IMG/VR virus record: IMGVR_UViG_3300036785_000144
Location: 1-20,188 of that record
Direction: 5' to 3' (one strand)
Origin: a virus
DNA length: 20,188 bases
Under the pieces are notes generated by a model. That model made no database searches and had not been told where the DNA came from. It saw only the letters and a list, made by a program, of their open reading frames with translations. Of the stretch, positions 7,594-15,888 are shown in pieces. The translations under genes and the position numbers were made by a program. Each line of letters begins with the position of its first letter. The stretch's first letter is position 1.

Positions 7594-8253
7594 TCAAACT
7601 TCGTAACGGGTGTAATGGGAAAGCAGCGACGTGATCGATGATTGGATCGCACTGTTGCTGCCGGCGCCGAGCGCGGCCTCAAGAATTCGGGCTGGATCGT
7701 GAAAAGATATGCGGGCCTCTTTATGCGCCATCTGCCGGATGCCGGCGACGGTCGCGAGCGACGCGAGAAGTTTTGATTGGAGATTGAGCAAGGCGACCGC
7801 GCGCTTGAGCGGGGGCGGCGCCTCGGTCGGAAGATCATAGCCGCCCCAATAGGTGACCGCGACCGCCTCGATCCACGGATAAGCGAGGCCGCTGGTGGCA
7901 TCGATCAATTCGATTTTGCCGGAAGCCTCTTCCAGCTCGTAGCTCGTGGGATCGAGCACCGTCCCGATCGGCGACTCGACGGACTCGATGTCGGCTTGCT
8001 TGATCGGCCAATGCGACGGGAAGAGGCGGCAGCCGCCATTGAGCTCGCGCCATTCCTCGCGGACTTCCTCATAGGCAAAGATGCGGTTACAGAGTCGCAT
8101 CACCGTCGCGGAATTTATGTCGATGAACATCTGCATTTGCGCATCGTCGGTCGTGTCGGTCAGCGCAATGCCGGCGAGCGTCTTCGCTTCGTCCAGACTC
8201 ATGAGGTCGAAGTTGGTCGCAGGCGTCAGGACGGTGATAATTCGGTCGCTCAT
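7594..8253 (-). CDS. Head-tail connector, gp6-like
   Basis: 219 residues. It starts [20 protein letters not shown] followed by DEAKTLAGI, the usual opening of gp6-type connectors in which a 'ltlaEaKahLri' helix follows a short strand. Further matches to the family layout are [43 protein letters not shown] and [20 protein letters not shown], the last being the conserved beta-turn plus 'P..lk.A' helix. A helical C-terminus follows. The protein forms the ring under the portal. The ATG overlaps the stop of the collagen-like gene (ATGA), indicating translational coupling. It is somewhat longer than the shortest gp6 proteins but within the family range. Confidence 0.85.
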   Translation of the reverse strand: MSDRIITVLTPATNFDLMSLDEAKTLAGIALTDTTDDAQMQMFIDINSATVMRLCNRIFAYEEVREEWRELNGGCRLFPSHWPIKQADIESVESPIGTVLDPTSYELEEASGKIELIDATSGLAYPWIEAVAVTYWGGYDLPTEAPPPLKRAVALLNLQSKLLASLATVAGIRQMAHKEARISFHDPARILEAALGAGSNSAIQSSITSLLSHYTRYEV

Positions 8254-9440
8254 CCGGTCTCATCTTGGAACTGTTCGAACAGCGCCCGCAGCTCCAGCGC
8301 AGGCCCTTCGGTGCCGTCCGACATCTTGGGGATCGCCGTGTACTTCTCGCGATCGACTTTCCAGCCGGCGATCCTTGCCGGCAGCGGCGCGATGCCGCGC
8401 TCACCGCGCTCGCCACGTTCGCCGCGCGGACCAGCAACACCGCGCTGGCCTTGGCGAGTCAGCAGCTGCCAGCCTTCCCCTGGGCACGGGCCCGGATTGT
8501 CCTTCAGGGCGATGAAACTGCCGCCGTTCAGAGCGACAATTTCCAATTCGCAGTAGGTCGCCTCGGCGTCGAATGTGCCGCACGGCTTGGGCGATCGCGC
8601 TGGCCGGCCCGGAGCTGCGAGGACGATCCAGTCGTCGCCGCCGGGCGGGCGGCCGGTGTCGCGCCGAGCCTGATACGTCCCGCCAAGGTGGGTGACGACC
8701 TCGCCTTCGTAGTGGACGCCCTCGAGCCAGGATCTCGCGAGCGGCAATTTGCCGGGTTTACCCTCGAGGCCCTGCTTGCCCTCGAGGCCCTGCGGTCCTG
8801 CCGGCCCGATCTCCCCGCCGGCGCCCGCGGGGCCCGCGGGACCAGCTGGGCCCGGTTCGCCCCGAGCGCCGGCGGGGCCATCGGGACCGATCAGACCTTG
8901 CGCGCCTTGCGCGCCCTGCGGTCCAGCTGGACCAGCAGACCCGGGCTCCCCGGGCTCACCAGCGACGCCCTGTGGCCCGTCTGGCCCTATCTCCCCGCGC
9001 TCACCGACCGGCCCGGGCTCCCCGCGTTCACCGGGCTCGCCCGCCGGACCACGCTCGCCGGGGTGGCCGGACAGCCCGGCCGGACCTGGCTCGCCGATAT
9101 TGCCGGCCGGACCAGGTGGACCAGGCGGGCCGCTCTCGCCGACAGCGCCCGTCGGGCCGACCTCGCCACGCTCGCCTTGCCGGCCCTCGGCGCCATCGCG
9201 CAAGGACGCCAAGCGAGCGACGACAGCCGCCTCCAGCTCGCGCCGCAAGGCCGCGCCATCGATGCGGAGCTCGGCGATCGCCGCCCGGGCGTGCGCCTCG
9301 ATCAGCTCGACGGTGCGCTCGCCTTGCCGTTGCTGCTCGGCCAGAACCCCGCCGAGCGCCTCGCGCCAAGCGTCAATTAAAACGTCTTCGCGCTCGACCG
9401 GTGGCGGCGGTAAGTCTTCTGAGTTCCCGTTGGACGGCAT
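8250..9440 (-). CDS. Collagen-like repeat protein with two carbohydrate-binding-like modules
   Basis: 396 residues. Residues 1-20 are Pro/Glu-rich, and 20-82 are a long amphipathic helix that could seed trimerisation. Residues 83-231 are 50 consecutive Gly-X-Y triplets without a break, rich in GPAGPAG and GERGEPG. Residues 237-277 and 288-330 are two related modules sharing an E-V/I-V...GG-T/S-Y/F.A..D-T/N pattern ending in a Trp, which resembles CBM5/12-like carbohydrate-binding modules. Seven more triplets follow (331-349), then a short C-terminal domain. I chose the ATG at 9440 because AAGGA lies nine bases upstream; the longer open frame to 9797 is a portal shadow. It overlaps the portal gene by 68 bp. 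Likely a trimeric fibre or head decoration that binds glycans; whether it sits in the virion is inference. Confidence 0.88.
   Translation of the reverse strand: MPSNGNSEDLPPPPVEREDVLIDAWREALGGVLAEQQRQGERTVELIEAHARAAIAELRIDGAALRRELEAAVVARLASLRDGAEGRQGERGEVGPTGAVGESGPPGPPGPAGNIGEPGPAGLSGHPGERGPAGEPGERGEPGPVGERGEIGPDGPQGVAGEPGEPGSAGPAGPQGAQGAQGLIGPDGPAGARGEPGPAGPAGPAGAGGEIGPAGPQGLEGKQGLEGKPGKLPLARSWLEGVHYEGEVVTHLGGTYQARRDTGRPPGGDDWIVLAAPGRPARSPKPCGTFDAEATYCELEIVALNGGSFIALKDNPGPCPGEGWQLLTRQGQRGVAGPRGERGERGERGIAPLPARIAGWKVDREKYTAIPKMSDGTEGPALELRALFEQFQDETG
8750..9192 (-). repeat. Gly-X-Y coding repeat tract of the collagen-like gene
   Basis: About 150 codons of period-9 nucleotide repeats encode the uninterrupted collagen triplets. 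Units vary in third codon positions and in X and Y residues, so the tract is not a recent perfect expansion. Confidence 0.85.
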
Positions 9441-10818
9441 CGGAATAATCCTTCGGCGGCTCCTTCGGCTCGGGCGGCTTGGGCGCTTCCGGCTCGGGCG
9501 GCTTGGCGGGAGCCGCAGGCGGCGGCGCGTGCGGTCCTGGCGCTGGCGGAATGGCGCTGGCAGCCGACAAGGGGACCACCTGCTGCTGTACCCTTGGCTC
9601 GTCCCCGAATTTCGCTTTGGGCAGTCCCTCCAGCGCGCGCGCCTCGTTCGGCGCGTAGATGCCGCCCTGGACGCCGCGCGCGAGCGCTTCAATTCGTTCC
9701 TTCTGCGCCGAGCGCAGGAGCACGCTGGTATCAAATTCGACGTATTCGTCGGGCAAGCCCTTGAGACCGAACGTGAAGCCGAACGCTTCCTCGACATGAT
9801 TGAGCGCGAAGCCGAGCCCTGTGGATATCCAGAACTGCATCAGCGCTTCGGTCGAATTCATGCCGCCCTGGACCGGCAGGCCGAGGATCTGCATCGGGAT
9901 GCGGAAGGCGAGCGCGATATGCTCCTCGGCGATCTTGAGGACTTCGGCGAGCTGCGCATCCTTGCCGTGAACCGACCACGGCTGCACTTTCAGCCCGGCA
10001 GTCAGGATCGGGGTTTTGCCGACGGCGAGGCCCTTTGATTTCTCGTCCCAGCGATCGGTCAATGCCTGAACCTGGTCCTTATCGAGCACAAGATCGGTTG
10101 ATAGGACCGCGCTCGGGCGCGCTTGGTTCAGATAGAAACTAAGCTGTTGCTGATTGATCGCTTCGCTGACGCTGACGTCGCCGAGCGCCGCCAGCAACGG
10201 GGATTGGCCCCACAACGGGAACGGAAAGCGCCGGCTGCGATCGGCATGCAGCCGCACATGAAGCACGTCGCGTTGCGGCACGACCAGCGCCTCGTCCTCC
10301 AGCCGGCGCTCGATGATCTGATTGCCGGCGAGCCGATAGAAGACCTCGCCGTTATAGGCGAGCTGCGGGCGCGAGATGTAGGAATCCATCAAATGGAGTT
10401 CGGAGATTTCGAAGCGGTCATTGCGGAGGCAGAGGCAGTATCCGTTGCCGTCCATGTAAAGCTGACGCGTCAGGTTGAGCATGAAATCGGAGATGGATTG
10501 ATAGTCATTCGGATAGCGCAGGATGCGCGCGAGGGCCGAATTCTTGACGCGCTCGCGACCGCCCTTGGAGTCGGTTCGCCAATGGTCCCCAGAACACATG
10601 GCCACCGTCTGCGAATACGCCGACACGCAGGCCTCGACGACGGCCGACCGCGTCGACCACGGCAGGACGTTCTGGCCTAACTGCCAAAAATTCGTCGAGG
10701 AACCATCCGGCAGCCAGCCGCCGGAAATCGGCAGCTGATAAGGGCCCGGGCGAGGGGCGCCCTCGACCGCGCGCGCAACAGATCGCAACGCGCCAGCAAC
10801 GAGAGCGAGAGCGCCCAT
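9373..10818 (-). CDS. Portal protein, HK97 family
   Basis: 481 residues. Matches to the HK97-type portal layout include [20 protein letters not shown] (wing helix), [20 protein letters not shown] (start of the crown/stem region), [27 protein letters not shown] and [20 protein letters not shown]. Residues from about 425 to 465 form a Pro/Ala/Lys-rich linker ending in a basic tail. The portal is the dodecameric DNA channel at one capsid vertex and the docking site of the terminase. Unusually, the gene lies downstream of the capsid genes and about 7.6 kb from the terminase. The start is the ATG at 10818; its ribosome site is weak. The 3' end overlaps the collagen-like gene. Confidence 0.93.
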   Translation of the reverse strand: MGALALVAGALRSVARAVEGAPRPGPYQLPISGGWLPDGSSTNFWQLGQNVLPWSTRSAVVEACVSAYSQTVAMCSGDHWRTDSKGGRERVKNSALARILRYPNDYQSISDFMLNLTRQLYMDGNGYCLCLRNDRFEISELHLMDSYISRPQLAYNGEVFYRLAGNQIIERRLEDEALVVPQRDVLHVRLHADRSRRFPFPLWGQSPLLAALGDVSVSEAINQQQLSFYLNQARPSAVLSTDLVLDKDQVQALTDRWDEKSKGLAVGKTPILTAGLKVQPWSVHGKDAQLAEVLKIAEEHIALAFRIPMQILGLPVQGGMNSTEALMQFWISTGLGFALNHVEEAFGFTFGLKGLPDEYVEFDTSVLLRSAQKERIEALARGVQGGIYAPNEARALEGLPKAKFGDEPRVQQQVVPLSAASAIPPAPGPHAPPPAAPAKPPEPEAPKPPEPKEPPKDYSDAVQRELRRLTAATGRARRRFN

Positions 10819-10833
10819 TCACGTATCAGCCCG

Positions 10834-11145
10834 TCAAGTCGGCTTCGACGGCGTTGTCGCCGGCTGCGCTTGCCGCGTCTTGTACTCGGCAGGAGAGCCC
10901 GGCTTTTTCGACTCGGGCTCAAGGTTTTTCTTATTCAGGGTCACGTTCGGATCGAGGTCCGATCCGTCCGGTTCGTGCTCGTGAAAATGAGCGCCGAGAA
11001 CCGCAAGGTCATTCTCCTCTTGGGTCGGCGTCGGCTTTCCCTTCGTGCGCTCGACAAAATCCTGCCGCGACTTCTCGGTGGCCTTTTGGTCTTCGGCTAG
11101 CTGCCGCTTCGCTACTTCGTTCTCATGTTGTGGCTGGTCTGCCAT
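10834..11145 (-). CDS. Small hydrophilic protein of unknown function, between capsid and portal
   Basis: 103 residues, starting MADQPQHENEVAKRQLAEDQ. The first half is charged and probably helical (about 5-35), the middle contains PTPTQEENDLAVLGAHFHEH, and the C-terminus is Lys/Pro/Thr-rich. I chose the ATG at 11145 because CAGGAG lies about seven bases upstream; the longer frame from 11256 lacks such support. I do not recognise a characterised family. The extreme hydrophilicity and the neighbourhood of capsid and portal would suit a scaffold, assembly factor or head-filling protein, but this is only context. The sequence shows no membrane segment or catalytic motif. Confidence 0.72.
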   Translation of the reverse strand: MADQPQHENEVAKRQLAEDQKATEKSRQDFVERTKGKPTPTQEENDLAVLGAHFHEHEPDGSDLDPNVTLNKKNLEPESKKPGSPAEYKTRQAQPATTPSKPT

Positions 11146-11259
11146 TGGGTTGCTCCTGTTGCGGGGTTGCGGTACGCTTGTGATGAGGCGGCGGTTGGAT
11201 GCCCAATCAGCCAATGAGTCCCTATCAGCGGTCTCGATCGCCGCCTCACCAATCAATCA
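11146..11259 (-). other. Longest intergenic gap; contains a 9-bp inverted repeat
   Basis: This 114-bp gap follows the capsid fusion gene. It holds a perfect inverted repeat, GAGGCGGCG at 11185-11193 and CGCCGCCTC at 11239-11247, separated by 45 bases. The ribosome site of the next gene lies after it. I see no convincing promoter and no T-run that would make the hairpin a terminator. Confidence 0.5.
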
Positions 11260-13545
11260 TCAAGACCAAGTCACGCCGGTCGTGTAGGCGATCGTTCCAG
11301 CGCGTCTTTGAACCCAATTGAGAGGCATGACCATTCTTAGGGCGATGCTGTCAGTTTGGAACAGCGAACGCTGCGGAGCAGCAACAACACCGGGCGATCC
11401 AGGACCAACAAGATCAAGTGGTGTCGTGTCCTCCATATGTAGGGTCGCCTGGTCCGAGAGCTCCAGCCGAGGTGCTTCGCCACCAACAACAACAAAGTCC
11501 GCGGCGTCGACCAGGATCATCGTTTTCGGCGTGACGGTCGCCGAGGCGATGATTGGAACGGTGTTGAGCGTCCCGCCCTTAATCTCGTCGCGGAACGGGA
11601 AAATACCCGTGTTCGGCGCGCTCGCCAGCGATGCGGATAGGACGTCGCCCGGGTTCATCAACCAAGCCGGCGACCGGATATTGCCATAGGTTCCGAGCAC
11701 CAGCGCCTGGATCAGCACCTTGATATCTCCAATCAAGGCCGGCAGGCCGCCGCCGGCGGTCGGCGGCGTCACCGTGAGGCCGTTCAACAAACCGGGCGGC
11801 CGAATGACGGTCGCCGGGTTCGCGTCCATCAACACATTGTCGATGGCAACAGCGGTGTCGATCTGAATCGCCTCGCGCAACAAACCCTCGATCGCGGGAA
11901 TCGAGTGGTCATTCATCTCGCGGGTCCAGACGCTGATCACGGCCACTTTTTTCGGAGTGAGCGTCTGCGACGTGAATGCGCCCTGGCGCACCGGGATTGC
12001 CATGCCTTCACCAACAAACGAGCCGGCGATTGTTGGCGTCCTCGAACGGGTGGGAATGATGATCCTGCCAGCGTTGCCGAAATTCAGCGTGAGCCCCTTG
12101 GCGGCAAGTCTCGGCAGGATGGCGTCGGGAACGAGGAGCTGCATAAAATCAGTGTAGATTTGTTGGACCAGCTCTGCCGCCCATCCTACCACCGTGGTCA
12201 TTGCCGGCGCGGAGGCGGCGCGTAGGACAACCTCGCACATTCCCTGCGTCACCTCATCCTCGCCGTAGATCTTCCGCCGCACCTCATCCGCCTGGCGCCC
12301 GGTGGTCTTGACGAAGTAGCCAACCGTCGCGGCGCGGATCAGATAGTCGAGCGGGTCGAGCTCCTTCTTCGCCGGCTTGCGCGCCGGCGGCATGAACGAG
12401 CTGCTGGAGCGCGCCTTCTCGTTGACCATAACCAGGGCGCGGCTGCCGTTGCCGTTGCCGTTGTCGATGGTGCCGCCGAGCGCCTTCTCGGAATCGACCA
12501 GCGCGGTGTGCTGGCGCTCCAGCTGCTTGATGTCGGCGTTGAACTTCTGCGTCGCATCGAGGTCGGCGTCGCTGACGTTGGCGTCGTTGACGTGCTCGAG
12601 GTGGGCCTTCAAGGCGTCGCGCTTTTCGACAAGCTGCGCCTCCATTTCGATAATGCGTTGAGCTAACGTCGTCATGACGCTGCTTCCTTCTGACCGAGAT
12701 GTTCTGGCGTGCTTGCCGTTGAGCCCGCGGTGCCTGACCTTGTTCCTGTTGCCATGCTTGGCGAAAACGAGGTCGAGGGTCTGCGGGGAGAGATTGAGCG
12801 ACTTGGCAACCGCCAGCGCGTTCGGGTTGGCGGGGACAGAAACCAGCGAGGTTTCGATCAGCTCCTGCCTGATGAAGCGCAGGCCGGCGTATGGATTTTT
12901 CTTGTCGAGCGGTTCGCTTTCGAGATCGCGAAAGCCGACGCTGACGGCCCGAAGAATGCCGGCGTCGATCAGCTTGCGGATTTCGTCGATGCGATCGGAG
13001 GTGCCTTTGGGCGCCAGCGTCAGCTTGCCGCGCAGGCCCTTGTTCTCAACGCGGAGATTGGACCATTTTCCGATCGGGAAACTGGGCATGTGATTGAACA
13101 GGGCAATGGGGTTCTTGTTGAACGACTCGATGTCCCAGCCGTCAGCCGAAATCGTGTCGCCCATCCGGTCGATCGACTCGTCGGACAGGATGAACTCGAG
13201 GCCCTGGACTTCCTCGGCATGGGTCTTGCGCCGCATCTTGCCGGCGCCGCGCGAATCCCAGGCGAGCTGGCAAAGCTCCTCGGCCTTATCGTCATCGACG
13301 TCGCTGAGTTCATCCGTGCAGCGATCCATGAAGTCATCTTGACTCTCGTCATCCTCGGGATCGGGCACATCGACGTTGTCGTCGTCGTCGTCGAATTGCT
13401 TGTGCGCGTCGGCCCACATAGTTTGACAAGCGGCGACGGCTTGATCATGCGGTCGCTTTGTGCCGCCGCTCTCGCCCATCATTTCGGGCACGCAACGTCC
13501 CATCCAATCAGATTGCGTTTCATCCTTGCCTGGGCTGATAGGCAT
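11260..13545 (-). CDS. Prohead protease - scaffold - major capsid protein fusion
   Basis: 761 residues in one frame. Residues 1-100 hold two related segments with Cys pairs (QSDWMGRC...CQTMW and QDDFMDRC...CQLAW) separated by an acidic linker. Residues 113-250 resemble an S78 (HK97-type) prohead protease: GDTISADGWDIESF, FNHMP with candidate His152, LRAVSVGFRD with candidate Ser202, and ETSLVSVPANPNALAVA. Residues 255-290 are a basic linker. Residues 291-355 are a coiled coil like the HK97 delta scaffold. Residues 400-761 are the HK97-fold capsid domain, with PAMTTVVGWAAEL, FVGEGMAIPVRQG and RSLFQTDSIALRM. The ATG at 13545 has GGAGG upstream. The protease would cut the scaffold away during maturation. 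Compared with phages that encode protease and capsid separately, this is a fusion, and an internal start at 12675 may also yield capsid alone. Confidence 0.9.
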   Translation of the reverse strand: MPISPGKDETQSDWMGRCVPEMMGESGGTKRPHDQAVAACQTMWADAHKQFDDDDDNVDVPDPEDDESQDDFMDRCTDELSDVDDDKAEELCQLAWDSRGAGKMRRKTHAEEVQGLEFILSDESIDRMGDTISADGWDIESFNKNPIALFNHMPSFPIGKWSNLRVENKGLRGKLTLAPKGTSDRIDEIRKLIDAGILRAVSVGFRDLESEPLDKKNPYAGLRFIRQELIETSLVSVPANPNALAVAKSLNLSPQTLDLVFAKHGNRNKVRHRGLNGKHARTSRSEGSSVMTTLAQRIIEMEAQLVEKRDALKAHLEHVNDANVSDADLDATQKFNADIKQLERQHTALVDSEKALGGTIDNGNGNGSRALVMVNEKARSSSSFMPPARKPAKKELDPLDYLIRAATVGYFVKTTGRQADEVRRKIYGEDEVTQGMCEVVLRAASAPAMTTVVGWAAELVQQIYTDFMQLLVPDAILPRLAAKGLTLNFGNAGRIIIPTRSRTPTIAGSFVGEGMAIPVRQGAFTSQTLTPKKVAVISVWTREMNDHSIPAIEGLLREAIQIDTAVAIDNVLMDANPATVIRPPGLLNGLTVTPPTAGGGLPALIGDIKVLIQALVLGTYGNIRSPAWLMNPGDVLSASLASAPNTGIFPFRDEIKGGTLNTVPIIASATVTPKTMILVDAADFVVVGGEAPRLELSDQATLHMEDTTPLDLVGPGSPGVVAAPQRSLFQTDSIALRMVMPLNWVQRRAGTIAYTTGVTWS
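12664..12692 (-). promoter_or_regulatory. Internal ribosome binding site and ATG for a capsid-only product
   Basis: Inside the fusion gene, AGAAGGAAG lies about nine bases before an in-frame ATG at 12675-12673. Translation from it would give 471 residues starting MTTLAQRIIEMEAQLVEKRD, which is where a stand-alone HK97-type capsid precursor with its scaffold would begin. The codons just upstream encode a basic, low-information linker that looks like a former untranslated leader read in frame. Confidence 0.55.
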
Positions 13546-13575
13546 GGGAACCTCCGACTTTGATTGATTGGTCTT

Positions 13576-14790
13576 TTAGACGGCGTCGAGTTGCGCGAGC
13601 GCGCTGTCCCAGTCATCCGCCGCCGTTTGCCGGCGCAGCTTGATGTTCGGATACCATTGCGCGAGCCAGCGCCAGCTGGCCCAATGACCGAGCAGCAGCT
13701 CGACGTGCGGATGGCCAATGGCGCCGGCCAGATGCACCGCCGCCGTATCGACGCTGACGATCCGATCCATCGCCATCATCATGGCGGCGCAGTCGGCGAA
13801 GTCGCCGATCTGATGGACGCGCACGCCGACAGCTGCCGCATCGATATCGCCGTGCTTCTGCACGCTATGCAAATTTGCATCGCCGCCGCCGAGCGCGGCG
13901 ACCAGGCGCTCGATTGGGATATCGCGCGGGTAGTCGCCGGGGCGCACCGTGCTGGACAGCCAGGCGATGCCGATGTGTGGACCGGGCCCGAGCTGGGCGC
14001 GCCAGCGCTCTATCGCCGCCGGGTCGACGCGCAGATAGGCATCGTGACCGCCGACGCTCGCCGGCATGACCGAAAGCATATCGAGGACGTGCAGGATCGG
14101 AAGGACGAAATCGGCCGACACCGCCAGCCCGCTGGTGACCGGCGCGATTTGCTCGGCAAGCGCCCGCAGCTCGTCCGGCACCTTGAGCAGCACGTCAGCG
14201 CCGATCGCCATCAGCGTCGGCACGTAGCGCAACGTCATAATCGTGTCGCCGAAGCCGTGCGCGTGCAGCAGCAGCAACCGCTTGCCGGCAATGTCCTGCC
14301 CGTCCCAGAGTCTGAAGCCCGTCGCCAGCGCCTCGGTCACGGCTGGGCGCGTGAACGGCGGCTGCCGCTCGCATTGCCGATATTCGGAGAACCCTTCGCG
14401 CCAGCGGCCGAGCGCCAGCAGGACAAGCGAGCGGTTGAAGCGGGCAAACAACGTCGGCGCGATTCGGATCGCCGCGTCAAACTCGACCAGTGCCTCGGCA
14501 TTGCGGTTCTCGCGGGCGAAAGCGCGCCCGCGCTCGAAATGAGCCACGTATTCGTCGATGCTAACCTCCCCCCGATTGTCGCCCACGGCTAGGATCGGAC
14601 GCCGGCTGACAGCCTTGTCGCCCTGCACCTGCAGGACATCGCCATCAGGCATCGCCGCCTTGTGGCCGTTGCGGCTGCGCACGTTGAGCAGCTCGCCTTG
14701 GGCCGTCAGGCCGCGCCAGCCGTGCTCGGTCTCCTCGAGCGCGATGATGGCGTCGGTCGGCAGATCGTCGGTGTATGAGGCGAGTTTCAT
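13576..14790 (-). CDS. TPR-containing glycosyltransferase (heptosyltransferase-like fold)
   Basis: 404 residues. Residues 1-75 are an uncharacterised N-terminal part. Residues 80-135 form about two tetratricopeptide repeats (YVAHFERGRAFARENRNAEA, then ALVEFDAAIRIAP and FNRSLVLLALGRWREGFSEY). Residues 158-400 match the glycosyltransferase domain often fused to TPRs: LWDGQDIAGKRLLLLHAHGF then GDTIMTLRYVP, PHIGIAWLSS, and VSVDTAAVHLAGAIGHP followed by WRWLAQWYPN. Such enzymes transfer sugars from nucleotide-activated donors and resemble GT9/GT41 proteins. The ATG overlaps the stop of the upstream capsid gene (ATGA), so the two are translationally coupled; the longer frame to 15027 is a shadow. 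Lying between two capsid genes, it may glycosylate a virion protein; changing host surface glycans is the alternative. Neither substrate nor donor is visible in the sequence. Confidence 0.87.
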   Translation of the reverse strand: MKLASYTDDLPTDAIIALEETEHGWRGLTAQGELLNVRSRNGHKAAMPDGDVLQVQGDKAVSRRPILAVGDNRGEVSIDEYVAHFERGRAFARENRNAEALVEFDAAIRIAPTLFARFNRSLVLLALGRWREGFSEYRQCERQPPFTRPAVTEALATGFRLWDGQDIAGKRLLLLHAHGFGDTIMTLRYVPTLMAIGADVLLKVPDELRALAEQIAPVTSGLAVSADFVLPILHVLDMLSVMPASVGGHDAYLRVDPAAIERWRAQLGPGPHIGIAWLSSTVRPGDYPRDIPIERLVAALGGGDANLHSVQKHGDIDAAAVGVRVHQIGDFADCAAMMMAMDRIVSVDTAAVHLAGAIGHPHVELLLGHWASWRWLAQWYPNIKLRRQTAADDWDSALAQLDAV

Positions 14791-15872
14791 TTCCAGGCAG
14801 GCGTCAGCCATGCAACGGCGCGCGGGTCGCGCAGCGCCCAGGTCACCGGCCATTTCATTTTCAATGCGATGGTTTCGGTCTGGAACAAACTGCGCGCGGG
14901 AGCGGCCGGCGCCCCACCGTTGACGATCGGCAGCGGCGTGTCGTTCATATGCAGCTCGCCCGCCGTGGCCGCCTCGACGTCCGGCATCGGACTGAGCGCC
15001 GCGACCAGCGCCTCCGGCGCGACGCACATCAGATCGTTGCCAACCGCGGTGCTCGCCAGCGCGATTATGTTTCCGGGCTGCAGCACGAACCTCATCTGCA
15101 TCGCGGCGACGCGTCCCGGCGAGCCGATCAACACAAACGGCCCATTGCCGGCGACCGCCGACACCGAATTGATCAAGCTCGCGACGTCGTCGAAGAACGC
15201 CTGGAACGCATCGGTCGACGCGCTCGGCGTCGAGGCGGTGACGCCATTACGCAATCCGGCCGGCGCCGCTGGCGTGGCCGCAGCGTTGCCAAACAGCGCG
15301 ACGTCCAGTGCCGCCGCCGCCGATCGCATCAGCACGTCGCCGACGAGGAATTCGGCATTCGAGGACTCGATCATTTCGCGGGTCAGGACGCCGATCGCCG
15401 CCAACTTGTAGGGCTGCAGCAGCGCCGCCGTCGCCGCGAGCTGGCGCACCGGGATTGGCGCGCCTTCAGCGACGAAGCCCGCATTGGCGGCGCCGGCCAC
15501 GAAGCCGGGCGCGCTGATCAGCCCGTAGCCGTCGAAGATCAGCACCAAAGATTGCAGCAGCAGCTGCGCGCCGGCGGCGGATGGGCCCAGGCCGATCAAT
15601 CCATCTTTGACGATTCTGTGGGCGAGCTCGGCGGCCCAGCCCGCTACGGTGGTCATCGCCGGCGCCGTGGCGGCGCGCGTCAGCATTCCGGCAATGGTCT
15701 TGTCGGTCGGCCAGAGCCAGGCGGCGATCTGGTTTGGCGGCCGATGCGTCGCGCGCGCGATCGCCAGCGTCGTCAGCAGGCGAACGAAGAGATTGCCGCC
15801 CGGCGCCGGCGGCTCGCGAGCCTCGCGCTGCGCCTCGGCGCGCGCGCGCAACGGTTCGACCAGCGCGTTCAT
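14787..15872 (-). CDS. Second major capsid protein paralogue (HK97 fold), no protease or scaffold
   Basis: 361 residues from the ATG at 15872, which has GGGAGAG upstream; the longer frame to 16115 is a shadow. It is clearly homologous to residues 440-761 of the capsid fusion. Shared blocks, in the same order, are PAMTTVAGWAAEL (about 71-83), FVAEGAPIPVRQ (133-144), an LTREM block (163-167), GLRNGVT (206-212), ELHMNDTPLPIV (306-317) and RSLFQTETIALKM (327-339). The N-terminal 65 residues are short, basic and Pro-rich, with no long coiled coil, so it lacks the scaffold part. The core is complete, so it is not an obvious pseudogene. It could be a minor capsid or vertex component, a second hexamer type, or a capsid replacement in progress. 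It is coupled to the glycosyltransferase by an ATGA overlap. Confidence 0.88.
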   Translation of the reverse strand: MNALVEPLRARAEAQREAREPPAPGGNLFVRLLTTLAIARATHRPPNQIAAWLWPTDKTIAGMLTRAATAPAMTTVAGWAAELAHRIVKDGLIGLGPSAAGAQLLLQSLVLIFDGYGLISAPGFVAGAANAGFVAEGAPIPVRQLAATAALLQPYKLAAIGVLTREMIESSNAEFLVGDVLMRSAAAALDVALFGNAAATPAAPAGLRNGVTASTPSASTDAFQAFFDDVASLINSVSAVAGNGPFVLIGSPGRVAAMQMRFVLQPGNIIALASTAVGNDLMCVAPEALVAALSPMPDVEAATAGELHMNDTPLPIVNGGAPAAPARSLFQTETIALKMKWPVTWALRDPRAVAWLTPAWK

Positions 15873-15888
15873 GATTACTCTCCCTGGA

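Noticed and set aside
8749-10038. Plus-strand collagen-like open frame (GPAGP-rich) opposite the real collagen-like gene
   Set aside because: Gly-Pro-Ala repeats in GC-rich DNA read as similar repeats on the other strand. The minus-strand frame has a ribosome site, coupled neighbours and non-repeat domains; the plus frame has none.
11146-11259. Promoter in the longest gap
   Set aside because: No -35/-10 pair with acceptable spacing was visible on the minus strand; the gap is better explained as a leader with an inverted repeat.
11248-13573. 12-bp perfect inverted repeat (accaatcaatca at 11248-11259 and its complement at 13562-13573) flanking the capsid fusion gene
   Set aside because: The position at both ends of one gene is suggestive of a mobile cassette. 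However, several 12-bp inverted pairs are expected by chance in 20 kb, and no target duplication or transposase is present.
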